Assembly: GCA_008360955.1 (NCBI GenBank) | Contig: LUCM01006718.1 | Coordinates: 33,202-97,201, forward strand | DNA: 64,000 nucleotides | Reading direction: 5' to 3' | Origin: Fasciolopsis buskii | Taxonomy: Eukaryota; Platyhelminthes; Trematoda; Plagiorchiida; Fasciolidae | In this document: piece by piece, positions 1 to 12,700 of the stretch | Layout: each line of letters opens with the position of its first letter | Position numbering within the stretch: position 1 is the stretch's first letter | The notes under the pieces: model-generated | What the model was told of the DNA's origin: nothing | Seen by the model: the letters and a program-made list of their open reading frames with translations, nothing else | The model's database searches: none | Program-made: the position numbers and the translations under genes

Positions 1-2799
1 GGTAAGTTGCATTAGAAGTTAGGTTTGCTAGTACACACCACAGGCAGATAGTCTAATTAGAAGCTTAGATTGCTTCTTTTTTCATTTACTGATAAAGTAG
101 TTTCGGTTCCTAAAATCCGCTAAGCAAGAACATCATCCAAGCAACTATATTGGGTTTGGTCAAGAATCGTCCTGATTTTCGTCCTCAGATCACATCGGTC
201 GCCATATTTTATCTTTAAGATGCATCACAATCACAGTTGGATTCTTGCTCTTTCCAATGAATATTGTTACTTTAACTGAAAACCAGCATGCCCCACCGTG
301 GCGAATTTGATACTGAGTTTTGTGACGAACTTCATCTAACTTCAGGTTGAAGAAAACGAAAATGTGATACAGTACGCCCTAAACAAACGACATGTTTCTA
401 TCGTGGAAACTAAACTGTTTGGTGAAAAAGGGTTCAGAAGGTGAGATACATTTTTATTTAACTTCGCTTGCTTCCTTAAACGCAGCTTCAAGGGGTTTCA
501 TTTTAACCCGAAAATGGAACGGACTCGAAGATACTATCCACACAAGCATAATGTGGACGGTTTCTTCGTTGCAAAGTTGAAAAAGACTGCCTGACTGGAC
601 GGATGTACATAAATTTGTATACACTGGTAAATGCAAAAAATAAAAATGCTCTGCATTGTCTTGCAAAGATTTTGTGCCGTCGTTAAAAACTGGTTATAAC
701 TGCCACTGTTCCCGAAGTTTCTGGAAAAATGTTCGAACTTCGGTTTCCGTAATGATCTGGAAGATAAGTTATTCGGGTCGGATATTTAGTTCCTTCAAAA
801 CATAGAGTGAAGATATCTATTAGATGATCCTACTGTGATCAATACCGTTGATTACAAATTAAAGCCTGGGGGATAGATAACGTCGTTTGAAAGGCTAAAA
901 ATCAGTAAAAAATTGCTGAAAATGACTCAATGGCTAAACTGTCATGCTAGCCCATGTCTATAATTTCCAGAAAAGAGAGACCACTGTCGATAGTTTCTAC
1001 CGTATACCAAAATAAGATTAATAGAATAATTGTGTCAAGAATATCTGATTACTTGATGCCTTTAGCGAAAGAGAATCAGGCACAAGAAACCGGGTTGTCT
1101 GGAAAGGTTTGCCAACATTGGGAGCCGAAATAGATGACTTCAGCTGCACGAAACATCAAAGAGACTGGTCCATGGAGGTGAATACTTAAGGAATGAGATA
1201 AACTTGAAATCGCCCGTCCCCGGTTGCGCAGCTCAACAAACTAGGAGATTGAACTTCGAACGTTACAAACATCGCTGGTTGTCGAATTCCGTCTCACGTG
1301 CGGTTTGACAGTACATAATTTTTATGCCGAATACTATTCACGAAAAGTTCCCTGCTCTCTCAAAGATGGAAGAGTCGTTGAAGTATTTACTGAGAATAAC
1401 AAATATTTTGTTAAGAATGGGAAGATGGAATGTTTTTCGAACGGTGAATTAGCAGCATTATTTTGGACGACTGCAGTCACGAGCCAGGGGTACGTCTTCG
1501 TTCATATTTCAAAGTCGGTATTCCGCCGTCGGTTTCCCTGCCGAATTCAGTCGCTCATCTTAGCTCAAGCTCAATCCCACCCTGCTCAATCAAGCAAGAA
1601 CGACCAAAATGGCCACTGGCCGGTCAACACGGCCGTTTTTGTTTGTCACAATCAGACAACTTACATGGGTCCACATAGGATAGAGCTCTCCGTTCCTTTT
1701 TGGTCATTTTGAACAACGCCCCGTTCGCCCCCAAGCTTGTAGCGAAATCAGACTACCTTACCTTTGTTCAAAAATTAGAGCCAATGGTTGATTCTTCACT
1801 CTGCTTCCTGACTCGCAGTGGACCAGATGTTTGACCGGTCCATCATTCACCTGGCTTGTCGGACAGACCTGTTTCCCAGACATTATCCGTCCTCATTGCC
1901 ACATGACTCAACGGACCGAAACAAAGCGGCCTTGTACTTTTGACAACAGCTCGTAGCTTCCTTAATACGAGATTAGTATATTCACACGGGACAATATCCG
2001 CGTGGCGGTGGGGTTTAATTCACCGTTGCGTGATCCGTTGCCGTGCCTAACCCAATGGGACTTTATGTTGTTTCATCCGTCTCCAAATATCAGGGTCCTA
2101 ATGCACTGAACTCCAGATCTAATTGAAGTATGCCTCTTCCAGGGCATTCATGCATCGTGCACGTAGCGAAAAGGACGTTGCCACTCAAAGTAACAAAATC
2201 ATATCAGCGTGGTATTCCTCGGGTATCCCATCACTTTTTAGCTTGTTCAAGAGTGACTGCAGCGTGTAAAAGAGTGAAGAACACTATTTCTGTGTGAATT
2301 CAAAGATGTCACAGGGTAAGTCATCCGTTAGAGGAAATCCCCCTTTATTTTCATCAGTTGCGTACACCAAACACACTTTCTGTAATTAGGAAACTAACCA
2401 AGTAATTCAACCGAGTTTGATAGAAAGCGATCAGCTGTCTTTGTGAGAGAACGGAGTGTGTCTGCGTCATTCGGAAGACGAGGCATGAAGGTTCGGATTC
2501 TGTTTTGGACTTCAAAATTGATCGGAAAGAAGGTCACACGTGAGTAACGAACCATTGTATTATGTTAATTAATCAACGGGACAAACGAATAAGTTCGGAC
2601 CTTTTGGTTGCCACAAACTTTTTTATGTGGCTTATCAAACAAAAGCCAGGCGTCTTCCTACACTTTTTTTATCAATGTGATAGCAACTATTGGAAATCTT
2701 TCAACCGGTTCCACTGACCACACGCTACCGCATGTGGCGCCTGAAGTACTCGGTAATTCGGTCGCAACGGCGAACCCCAAAGTGGCTTCGGCCCGATAT
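1..2799. other. Unassigned intergenic or 3'-flanking DNA
   Basis: I see no conserved protein here. The longest open frame (1305-1712, plus, 135 codons) has no motif I recognise and is probably chance. Because UBR7 is read leftward and lacks its last exon, this stretch and the rest of 1-6600 could contain that exon or be intron. I searched by eye for the expected Tyr-Asn-Asp-type C-terminal motif on the minus strand and did not find it. Confidence 0.5.
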
Positions 2800-3122
2800 T
2801 TTACTGTACTGTGCTGTGCCGCAGTACGCTCAGTTCTCTTGTACGGTTGCGAGACATGGAGAATACGTGCGGCAGATGTTCCTTGGTTAGAGGTTTTCGA
2901 CCACCGATGTCTACGTAGTATGGCTAGGATTAGATGGGGTGACCGGGTGAGTAACGTGGAGGTCAGGAATCAAATACTGAGTGCTAATCCTGAGAATGTT
3001 TTATATCAGCGTATGAAATTTACTAGACTACGCTGGTTGGGTCACGTGTTGCGTATGGCGGACTCTCGTCTATCATATGGTGCCCTAATTTGTTCTTCTC
3101 AAGGAATGGAAGAAGCCATATG
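2800..3122 (+). pseudogene. RTE-like LINE, C-terminal fragment
   Basis: An open frame encodes the segment downstream of the reverse transcriptase in this LINE family. It reads VRSVLLYGCETW, then EVFDHRCLRSMARIRW, then LRWLGHVLRMADSRL. The same order and wording recur at 9907-10190 and 49730-50190 in this window, so it is one family. The RT core is absent and the frame stops at 3122 after the GMEE motif, before the usual C-terminal end. It is a dead fragment. The clade (RTE-like) is inferred from the C-terminal motifs and the short-repeat tail of better-preserved copies. Confidence 0.8.
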
Positions 3123-3309
3123 AATATATATGAAGCAGGTTAAAGAATGATATCCCTTCTCTTTGCTCAGGTTCAGCAGGATGATATCGATTTGTCCACT
3201 GAGGTGGTCAATTTGGTTGCAAACGTTTACCCACCAGCCCGGGTGAAATCACCAGTGCTATGATCTTGTGGGAAGTCTTTAGTGGTAAGACAGAGATGCA
3301 GGCTAGTCG

Positions 3310-4440
3310 TTTTGTTCACCTTTGGTTACTGCTGGCATGTTGTGGCCTGTATCAGTGTCCGTTTCTACTAGCTTGTACTGACTGGTCCTTTGATCGGATC
3401 GATAGGCATACGTGGTTCAGATCGATGTGTCTGTTTAGCGATCTTCCCGAGTGCCGAGCTGCGAGAAATTTCCTCGAATGCTTTGTCCTACCCTGGGCGA
3501 AGATAATCACGTTTTCAAAGCTGATCTTGTGATCTACCCGGTCTTCGTGAAGTAAAATTAGGGAGAGTGGATCGTGCCTTTGCGTTTCCAGTCGATACTC
3601 ATGGATCCGTGGTCCGAGCTTTTTAGGTTTGTCCCGTGTACTGCTTTTCGCAGCCTTTGCGGTCGATTTGATAAACGTTAGTTCGATTCTTTAGTCCTCA
3701 ATAGAATCTTTCGTAGAGTTCTCGTTGGCATACGAGCCACTTGAATTCCATAGGGTTTGAGTAATCTTGTTCACATTTCACATATATGGTTGATGTGCGG
3801 CAGGAGAGTTCGTGTTTTGGTCTGTTCGATACCTTTTTTGTCGGTGCTTCGTCTGACGAAACGTCTTGCGTAACCGAAGCACAGAACCACTAGAAACATG
3901 TTTTTCTTGTTTTCTTCGCTCCGAGGTGCTGCAGTGGAATGGTGTTCTTATAAAAAACGTCTTGTGGCAGCTTTGGAATTGCAGATTTTGATCCGCGTGT
4001 TTTTGCGGTATATGAATGTTTCCAATGTGCCTGTGTTTGTCCGTGTGACGAGCACGTCTAGAAAGGGCATACCTTTGTCATGTCATCTTCTTGGTGAACT
4101 TGATTTCCGTGAAAACTCCGTTGATGATACTGAAAGTCGTAGTTCAGATGGTTTAATGTTTACGAACGTGTCGTCAACATAGCGCAGACAATTTTGGTTT
4201 GATGTCCGGCAAGATGGTTTTCTCCAGTTTCTGCATCACTGGGGTTTCCTTCACTTGCTTGTAAAACGTACCCTCAAACTCGAAATGTATTTACGAGCAC
4301 AATTCTACTAATTCGCATACAGTGCTCGACCTCAGTTGTTCAGTCCACTAGTGTTCTAAAAAGTCGTATTGTACTATGTTGCGTAGATCTTTGCTTACAA
4401 AAAATGTCTTGTAGTGTCTGCCTTGTTAAAATCATTTCTT
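3310..4440 (-). pseudogene. Penelope-like element, degenerate reverse transcriptase
   Basis: Read on the minus strand, the region shows the Penelope RT order. First come a Cys-containing FEFEGTFYKQV block and an LEKTILPDIKPKLS block. Then, one frameshift later, comes LRYVDDTFVNIKPSEL with an intact YVDD catalytic box (4181-4170). MPFLDVLVTRTNTGTLETFIYRK follows (here cited only by its start, 4075 downward). Farther on, a stretch near 3520-3370 with RKFLAARHS and NRHIDLN resembles the C-terminal GIY-YIG-side region of these elements. The block that normally sits between the YKQV and VMQKLE motifs (the MGSP-type motif) is missing, which points to an internal deletion. Several stops and frameshifts make it non-functional. 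Confidence 0.75.
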
Positions 4441-4473
4441 TTTCAATATTTGTCCCGTGAAGTTATTCCAAGA

Positions 4474-4485
4474 ACTGCATATATA

Positions 4486-4542
<57 letters not shown>

Positions 4543-4570
4543 CAGGAAGTAGTATATATATATATATATG
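4474..4570. repeat. (TA)n microsatellite interrupted by a 15-nt motif
   Basis: Two TA runs flank a short non-TA island at about 4541-4555. The island reads AGCAGGAAGTAGTA on the plus strand. The reverse complement of nearly the same motif abuts the TA run at 6250-6262, next to the hammerhead ribozyme. Confidence 0.9.
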
Positions 4571-4575
4571 TATAA

Positions 4576-6029
4576 CTCGCGGAAAACATTTTGAATAATC
4601 TGTGACTCAAAAGATCCGCACGTCGGAAATATTCCTATGTGGATTCATACAAATGGACTCTCATATGGTAACATCACCGATTGAAAAGAAACAATGGAAG
4701 TCAAACAGATCTCACAATATTTTCTATTTATAATCTTATAGCCCTAAGGTCTATCTTGGCTCTTGTGCTGTCAATGAGAACGTCGCTGTCTGGCGTGTCA
4801 AGAAGTGAAGCTGCAAAACTGCTCAATACCATGTTATGTGGTCGTTAGAAGCAGTTAGAAAGTAGATCGACTGAACTAAGCTTATTGGTGAATACTGACA
4901 GCACCCAACTACCGAGGAACCACGAGACACCAGTGGTGAAACTCTTAGACTTTGATTATGATCCGTTGAGTTCCATCGGGCTGCACCCCGTTACCTTCCA
5001 AACTATCCAATCTTCCTCCGCTTGGCGTTTCGTTAATTCAACAAAACATAATTCGACCATTTCTGAACTCCTAATGACTGAATGCCACCGGAAGTTGCGT
5101 TTTTAGTTAGCGTTGAAATATTTATGTCAAAGGAAGAGCAATGGAAGACAATAATTTGGACCTGTCAACTAGTATTTTGGTCACACACGCAAGGATATTA
5201 TGTGCCCTTTGCGCCAGATTTCATGGACGCCGACTTTTCCATATAGTGGGTTCCATCGACTTTGGAGCCAGCCCCTTTAACTGCTCCCATGCGCTCAGTG
5301 TGTCCGAAAAAGGGAAATGAATGGGCCACGAGCAGTGATAGCACTGTTGCGACAGTGGAAGGCTACTTCAGAAGAAGAATAAGACCATAAGCTACAAGTA
5401 ACTCCTAGACGGGTGTCAGCATGACAGGTGATTCAAACGCAAACTACAGAAAAGCTTGAGGAGGGACATATCATTCAGCTCACAACAAAATACTTTAACG
5501 AAGAGTGGAATTACTATCTTTTGTTTCAGCGCCGAAATACGTGGTTAGTCAGACAAACGGCCACATCATTATCCAAATACAAAGGTGTCAATCTGTTTCG
5601 TTTGGTTTAAAACTTCACTTTAAGATGCGTTCTATTAACGGAACAACTGAAATCAACAGCGAAACTTACGTGATTTTCATCTCGTTTCTGCCTTAAAAAT
5701 TCTTTAATTGCCTCCTTTAGTTTGTTTACACCTAAAAAACGTCAAAAAGAAAGATACATATTGTTTTTTTTATCCTACGGCTATCAAATCCTCAAGGTGT
5801 TCCGACTCACACCTCGCCCACTAAGCAGCTTTATAGATATTTTAGGCTACCGACCACTACTTAGCATGCTATTTGTGTTCTGTTTTCGCGAAATCATCCC
5901 TGGCTTGCTTTTTTTAGTGACGGACGGCCTTAGGTTCGGTTACGTCCACAAGAACCCGTTAAGGTCCGCTTATCTCGCATAGATGTGCTGAAGTTTGTCT
6001 GTAATCCTACAACACCGTATACTTGAAAG
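4576..6029. other. Unassigned DNA
   Basis: I recognise no gene here. The short open frames (for example 4885-5106 and 5722-5982) have no known motifs. The stretch may be UBR7 3' intron or intergenic sequence. Confidence 0.4.
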
Positions 6030-6294
6030 TTATATATATATATATATATATAGGGACTCTTCGACAAAGAGCTCCCATGCACACTCCTGTTGCTACAGAT
6101 TCGATTCTGGTGAGAAATATCAATCAATTCGGAGTGTACAAGTATGTGGATGTTTGGACAAGAGAGCATCGGGTACGCATACCTGACGAGCGACAATAAC
6201 CGCGAAACCGGTCGTGTGCTCCCGGGCAAATTTTGTTTACGCATCCAGATACTACTTCCCGCTTCTATATATAAATATATATATATATATATAT
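6029..6294 (+). mobile_element. TA-bounded unit carrying a hammerhead ribozyme
   Basis: A 213-bp non-repetitive core (about 6052-6265) is bounded on both sides by TA microsatellites (6029-6051 and 6266-6294). The ribozyme lies in its right half. The right end of the core carries TACTACTTCCCGCTT next to the TA run. A near-identical motif sits in the TA run at 4541-4555 on the opposite strand, upstream (in minus-strand sense) of the Penelope-like RT. Penelope-like elements of many animals are known to carry hammerhead motifs in their terminal repeats. I infer that this is a fragment or non-autonomous relative of such an element. No protein is encoded. Confidence 0.5.
6170..6224 (+). ncRNA. Hammerhead ribozyme, type I, minimal stem III
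   Basis: All catalytic-core parts are present in order. Stem I 5' strand is GCATAC at 6177-6182. The CUGANGA box is CTGACGA at 6183-6189. Stem II is GCG/CGC (6190-6192 with 6201-6203) with an 8-nt loop. The GAAA box is 6204-6207. Stem III is CCGG (6208-6211) with no loop, then U and cleavage-site C at 6212-6213. Stem I 3' strand is GTGTGC at 6214-6219. Stem I pairs over six positions (one G-U). After a small internal loop, CGGG (6170-6173) pairs with CCCG (6221-6224). ACCGGT around stem III is self-complementary, as expected of hammerheads that act as dimers. Predicted cleavage is between 6213 and 6214. This is the typical form in Penelope-like elements and related retroelements. Confidence 0.85.
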
Positions 6295-6611
6295 CAGGCA
6301 TTATTATATCTTCAGAATGAGAAAACAATCCTGAATAGCTCTGCGGGTTTCCAGAGCACCTGAGCTACCACGGCTCTTCGAGAGCATCACCGTGGTGGGC
6401 ATCAGTCATACCGACAGTCCAGTGACTTCCGGCTCATTACCGCTCTTAATCTACTGAAGCTGTTTAAAGTTCTCTATATTAAATATCTTGACTAGCCGTT
6501 ATACATAACAGCGAACTGCACCACTGAGGCTACCATATTTTCCCACGGTGGAAAACAAGGTTGAATAGAACCAGGGACAACCCCTAAAGTTAAAATAATC
6601 ATTTGTCTTAC

Positions 6612-6783
6612 CAAGAGCAAAGTTAATGGCAACTGTGTGCGGCAACTCAGCAAGTGCAGCATTGAGAGCATCGTTATCCTCCTTGTCGAATTCCACAGCT
6701 TTTTTCTGTCCGATATTCTCGTAATGCCCCATCGTGTCCTCCGGATCAAGAAGAAACTGGATACCTTGTTTCTTGTACATATC
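6612..6783 (-). CDS. UBR7: UBR7 exon 6 (C-terminal block)
   Basis: The acceptor TTTTAACAG lies just before GAT ATG at 6783. The donor G|GTAAGA ends the exon at 6612 in phase 1. The 57 codons begin DMYKKQG and contain FLLDPEDTMGHYENIG, which lines up with the conserved block after the Cys-rich WR..LC.C..C motif of UBR7. The exon ends in INFALG, where the family continues with a Tyr-Asn-Asp-type motif. Reading on past the donor gives unrelated sequence, which confirms an exon end. The exon carrying the remaining residues was not located in 1-6600. Confidence 0.88.
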
Positions 6784-9700
6784 CTGTTAAAATCAAGCAA
6801 AATATAGTTGGCTAAATCAAAAGTACAAACCCAAGAAATATGTCTAAATTAGTCTAACTGATTAGACCAGTCATTTCCGTAACACGCCTTCCCGGGACGT
6901 TTCACAGGCTAAACTAGATGGTTACATGACTATCGACGATACTAATCATCTATCGAGGGGAACGGCGTTCCATTAGTTTCAAGCGAAAATTTAAGACAAA
7001 CATTTCAATTGTCTACCGACTTTCGTGTACGAATTACCTTGCGTAGGATTGTTCATCTTTTTTCCTGTCATAAAAATGCTTCCCCTTTACGACAGTTAAC
7101 TTTGTGTCAGTCATTGAAAATCCGTGAAGATTTGTTCCAGCTGGACATTTTCCGAGCACTGATTTGATTAATGTGACATCGGCCCGAATTTATTCAGGAA
7201 GCACCGGTACGATTCTTAGACCAGTCAAATCCAACTACCCCATAACAAGACCCGAGTACAACCATAACAGAAACGGTCCTTTTCTTACTCGATATGGTCA
7301 AATGAAACGTTGCGCCGAAATCGCTGCCGTTTCCGCTAGGAAAAAAATGGCACCACGGCGAACATTTTTACAGTGGTCACTGAGCCAGGTAGAATTAAGA
7401 TCAATTAGACTGTCTCTCTACGTTTCCAGGGATGATGGAGTTTTACCGTCACTGTTAATAAAACTCCATTTCGGTCACTCGGAGGAAGAAGACAAATTTC
7501 AAAGGGTTGGTGCGTCTAGGTCATTTCGTTGATTCAAACAGCAGATCTCAAATCTGGTTGTGGAAATCACAGATAAATTAGCTTCCCAACTACAGATCCC
7601 GAAGGTCGTCGTTTACCCATTAATTGTAAGCGGTATGCTGCTGATGACCACGTTGGTTTCATACTTAACCGGTTTTGAACCGGCAGCAAATTCACGGCAA
7701 CGGATTCCAAAGGACATTCGCTGGATCCAGGATCTCCCCTGAAAATGATTTTCAACTTAGTCAGTCGCGCAGCTCCCTAAAAACTCACCTGTTATTTTTC
7801 GATCATCCGCACAAAAACCATACGGATCCTCTGTGTTTAGGGCAATCCTCCGCTTGATCTGAGTTCGCTTTATTACCGTTTCTGGTCAACTTTGTAATAT
7901 CTAATTCTGAAAGCGCTCCAATTTCCATCTAAAGTAACGATGTGCACAAACTTTCCAGGATACGAGTCGTTCAGCTCAGAATAGGGGGACGCGACTGTGC
8001 CTTTAAATTATTACCGTTATTATTGTTGTTACTACTGACTCGAGTGAAAATCTAGGTGAGCTGCAATTATTTGTCGATAAGCTTAACTACAGCACAGCGG
8101 TATAATGCGGTGCGTTTTTGCGGCAAAATGCCCTTGCATGGGTGGGATGGCTCGAAACTGAGCCAGCTTAGCCGACAGAATAAGGTCACCGTCGTGAACA
8201 GTTACATGTAGCCAGTCAGTATGAGCCATTGGTGGTGTGAGAAATAACCAGTAGTGCTCGAAAACAAGTATGGATAAAGACAAAAGCCCTAACATCAGCA
8301 CTTTCTGAGGTTGAAGACATTTGCATTACTGTCAGTTCTACGACGCCCCAGAAATTATCCATCACCAACTGGGTTATTCATGTCTGTCGAAGTACAACTT
8401 TGAGCCGGTTTACACTTCAGTGAGTGATATAACGATATTGTAAGTCCGCATTATCAAAGCGCGCTTATGAAACCACTATATCTCGCAAAGTGTCTGACGT
8501 CGTGCGGCCTCTAGTTTTTCTCACATCAGACCTTCATCATCTTCGTTCACCGCTGAACAGCAGGCCAAGCCCTACTGACTGCTGCCTTTCTCCCAGGTCT
8601 ACCCGCTGCTGCAGAAAGAATTAATAGCCCGGAAAGACAAGGACTGAACCTAGACGGCGGAGAAAAAGATTGCCGCAGTAAAAAATGACCAAATCTGGCA
8701 TAATTAAGTGAACGCACCTTTTTAAACTTTCGGATTCAACAGAAAACGACAACAAGATTTCCACCATTCACGGTTCATTGTCATATCCTCCAGTTTCCAT
8801 CCAGCTGTTTGATGGATCACCGGGACCCGGACTACGGAGATGTCAAGCACTTACTTTACCTAAGTTGGCTGTAAATTTTTCTCATCCCACGTTGTCACGT
8901 CCTCTGTTAACCTCCACATGGGTTCTTCCTTTCATGGAAGGAACGGGAAATGGGGTAGGGCGCGATAGACTGGTGTTCACCACACTTGAAACGCGACTCA
9001 ACCAACGAGTCTTGCTAGGCTTCGTAAGCTGAGATAAATGGTTCTCTAAATCGGCGCCTAATACTAGATTCGTCGACCCTAACGGAACAAAAAAGCGCCA
9101 GATTCTTTACTGTGAGGACATGACTGATATTCGACAACAACTACGGCGTCAAGTAATGATAAGTCTTGAGAAGTACCGTGAAAACTGGTGAGTCGAGATG
9201 GCCGAGGCTGCATCGACTGGATCTTCACCCTCCCCCAGCTACTCGAAACGGGTTAAACACACCACCACCTCCCAGTGGTAGTTTTCTCCAAAATAATGAG
9301 CCTTCGATTCAGCAAACCGGGTAGCGCTACTATGGGCTCTCGACCGGAAAAGTATGCCAAGACAGTTCGTGGACCTCCTGCGAGCATTGTATTCGCATCT
9401 GTAAGGTTGAGTAAGGGTACACGATGAACTATCCCATTCATTCGAAACGATTAGCGGTGGCCGACAAGGCTGTCCCGTCTCCCTCCGTTCTTGTTTAAGT
9501 TCGTGATCGACGAGATAATGGTAGATGCTTTAGGTGGTCTTCAGGGCTTATTTTTCTAACTGGCAAATGGTGAGAAGCTTTGTGACCTAGACTGCGCAGA
9601 CGACGTTCTGTGTTTGTTCAAATTTACGGAGCCTGTGCGTTGTGTACTAGGCAGATTATCGAGGGATGTCGCCCCATTCGGCATGTGCTTTGCACTTTCA

Positions 9701-12700
9701 ACGCCAAAGTGCTGTTACAAGACTGGCCGACAACAGTCCCAAACTTGATGCTGGATGGAGAACAACTAAGGCTTAGTGACCGTCTCAGTTACTGCATATC
9801 GAAGCGTGGTAGGATGGCAGTAGAAGTGAGCACGCGTATATACAACATTCGAGCGGCATACGCTGGCCTGAAGAACGTATAGAGTCGGCCTAATATTCTA
9901 CTGAATTTGGAAGGTCGTGTGTACTGCGTCGCAGTGAGCTCGGTTCTGTTGTATGGTTGCAAGACATGGGATACGCGTGCTGACAGTATTCATCGCTCAG
10001 AGGTTTTCGGTCACCGATGTCTACGTAGTATGGCTAGGATTGCATGGAGTGGTCGGATAAGTAATGCGGATTTTAGGAATCTAGTATTGAATGCCGGTTC
10101 ATATGAGGATTAATAGACTACGTTGGTTGGGTCACGTGTGGTGTATGGCGTACAATCGCCTACCACACCATGCCTTATTTTGCGTGTTCGCTGATGCTAC
10201 TTTCGCGAGTCGGTGTCAAACGGCGTAGCATTATCGAAATTCGTGTAAGACATGAGTGAACAATTGTCTGCACAAAACTGGAGAAGGCTGTCTTTGTTAT
10301 CGATGCTTTGAGCAAGTTAGATGGAGCCACTCAAATAAACTTCCGGTGCCCTTCATGTGCCGGTGCTACAGTTTGTCGGAACTTATGCCAAAGTGAACAA
10401 CAGGTTACAGTTGATCAAGCTATGGTTTCTCACGCCCACTGATTCTCGCAATCTTAAGGCTCATAATCCATTGTTAGCGGGAATCCGGCTTAAAATTGCC
10501 ATTCAAGACAGTTCCTACACTGCGTCGATCCGCTTATCGCGCTGCTTCGCCCCCTGAGGTGCGCAAGAAATATCTTGATGAGGCAATTGGCGCTTTAGGT
10601 GAATGCCGTGTGAAATTATTTATAGACGTGTAACTCTCGGTACTTCTGAAGAATCCCTAGTCAGAAGAACGATTAGGGTTCCCAACCAAAGCCTTTGATT
10701 CTAACAGCAAACAGTCCGCAAGGTAGGGAATTGGGTAAGTAAGAATCCATTTGCATGGGGCAGTTATTCTTCCACTCATTTTTCCGATTGAGTTAGCAGC
10801 TTCAGTCAACCCCAGTCTGTTATATCAAGAGATTACTTTGGCTATCCCGGACAGCTCGTCGGGTCATGGACGTATGCAGTGAGATTACCAAGAGTTAATC
10901 AAAACCAAGCACCAATTCCAGTGATCACATACGCTATTCCGTGTGATCTCATCATTAGATCACTCGGATTAGCCCTTTTGTGATGCTCAAATCCAACTGA
11001 TCTTTCCGTAACACTCGATACAAGAAAACCATTTCGAAGCCGCATAACGTCAGAAAGTGGCTGTCACATGTCACGGGAAGTGAGGATTCAGTGCGCACAT
11101 TTGAAAAGTTCGGGTCTGCAGCTCCATTAGGCACTCAAAGTCATTAGTACACCGAAAAGATGTTTCAAGCCTTTCGTCTTCAGTTTTGAACGACCATTAA
11201 ACTCGCACCACCATTCTTTGGCTTTGGTTGCTGCACCACAACACCTTTTAATCAGAAAATAAAAACCCTAGCAAGAATTGACCAAATACCAAGTTCGATT
11301 AAACAAGTTGAACGTTTATATAGAAGATGAAATATTTCAAGTGCGAGAACATCACTAATTGCGGCACTGAGCCAGGTCACCTATGGTTTCCAATCGTCGA
11401 CTGAGGAGAGTTCAAGGGCCCCAATCAGGTAGTCTAACTGCGTCTGCACAAGCCACTTCACTAGTTAAGCTTTCCACACTTTTCGCCATGTCGTCCACGA
11501 ACCACCTCAACCCATCTTCCGGTCACTACCTACTTCCGAGAACAACGCGCAACGAGGCAGTCGATCTGTAACCATGCGCAAAACATGTCCCAACCACTTC
11601 AATCCATACACGCTCAGTGACATCTCAAGAGGCAGAACCATAGAACGCATTACCTTACGCTTAATCTCTAAGCTACCGACAAAACTCTCCCATCATACTC
11701 TATCAATAGTACGAAGACAACGGTCCCCAAATATCGACAATGTCCGCATGTCTTCCGTCCTAATTTGGCACATTTCTGAGCCGTACAGCAGTGCACAGGC
11801 ATTGCCGAAACTTATGCAACAAGCGTAGGCAACACCAAAGGGAAACATACTGAAATCTGCATTCCATTTTGTTTAATGAGAATCTTTTCGACAATAAGCC
11901 ACAAACTTTGAAATTATCTAGCAAGCAGACACGCTGGAAATTTAGTCGACTTAGTCATTTAGATTTGGCGTCCAGCACCTCCAGCATGAAACTGCTTCTA
12001 CTTCACACTGGGAAGTCCTAGGATTTCTGTATCAGTATCCACTGATTAAATTATCACATCAGGCGGTAGCCAAAAGGATAAGGTCGTGGCGTTTGGAGGT
12101 GAATTTCGCGGATTCGAATCCTCCCACCATCGGTCAACTTCCCCACTTGGCAGCCCTTTGCTGGCCGCGGACCCCTTCCTGAAAATTGATGTACACTGTT
12201 GTTTCATTAACAAAGGAAGTAAAAGATAAAAGATAGCAAGATAAAAAAAGATTCAGCCAGTGGTATGATTTTATATGGAGCACACCCTGCACCTAAGTGT
12301 GCTTTCACTCGATTTACGTCAAACTGAAAGAAAACCATTCCATTCAGTATAACATATTGACGGATTACTGGTGAGCGGATCGTGGATCTCTCTAGGAGAC
12401 ATGACCGTTCCTCTTTATTGTTTATTTTCGTAGGATTAAAGGAATATCCCTATCATCATAGCGACAAAATTTTGCCGATCAATAATGTATTCTCTTTTGA
12501 TCCGTTTAAAAGGCTTTTCTCATTTTATTCGTGTAAAAGTGAATAACTTGGACGAGAATAGGAAGGCGAGATAACTTCTTCGAAGAACTTCCTTCTAAAA
12601 ATGTCCGTTTCGTAATTGTTTTGTAGGTCACCATATGCTATACATCCGTCAACGAAATTAACGGGTGGCCAGCTTACGGCCCTCAGCATTCTCTTTAGTT

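Noticed and set aside
3845..3890. CTGACGAAACGTC, a second hammerhead-like core
   Set aside because: The CTGACGA and GAAAC parts overlap with no room for stem II. The segment lies inside the degenerate Penelope-like reading, so it is a chance match.
6584..6611. A 28-bp micro-intron after UBR7 exon 6 ending TTTAG
   Set aside because: It would be shorter than any other intron here, and the following frame does not match the UBR7 C-terminus.
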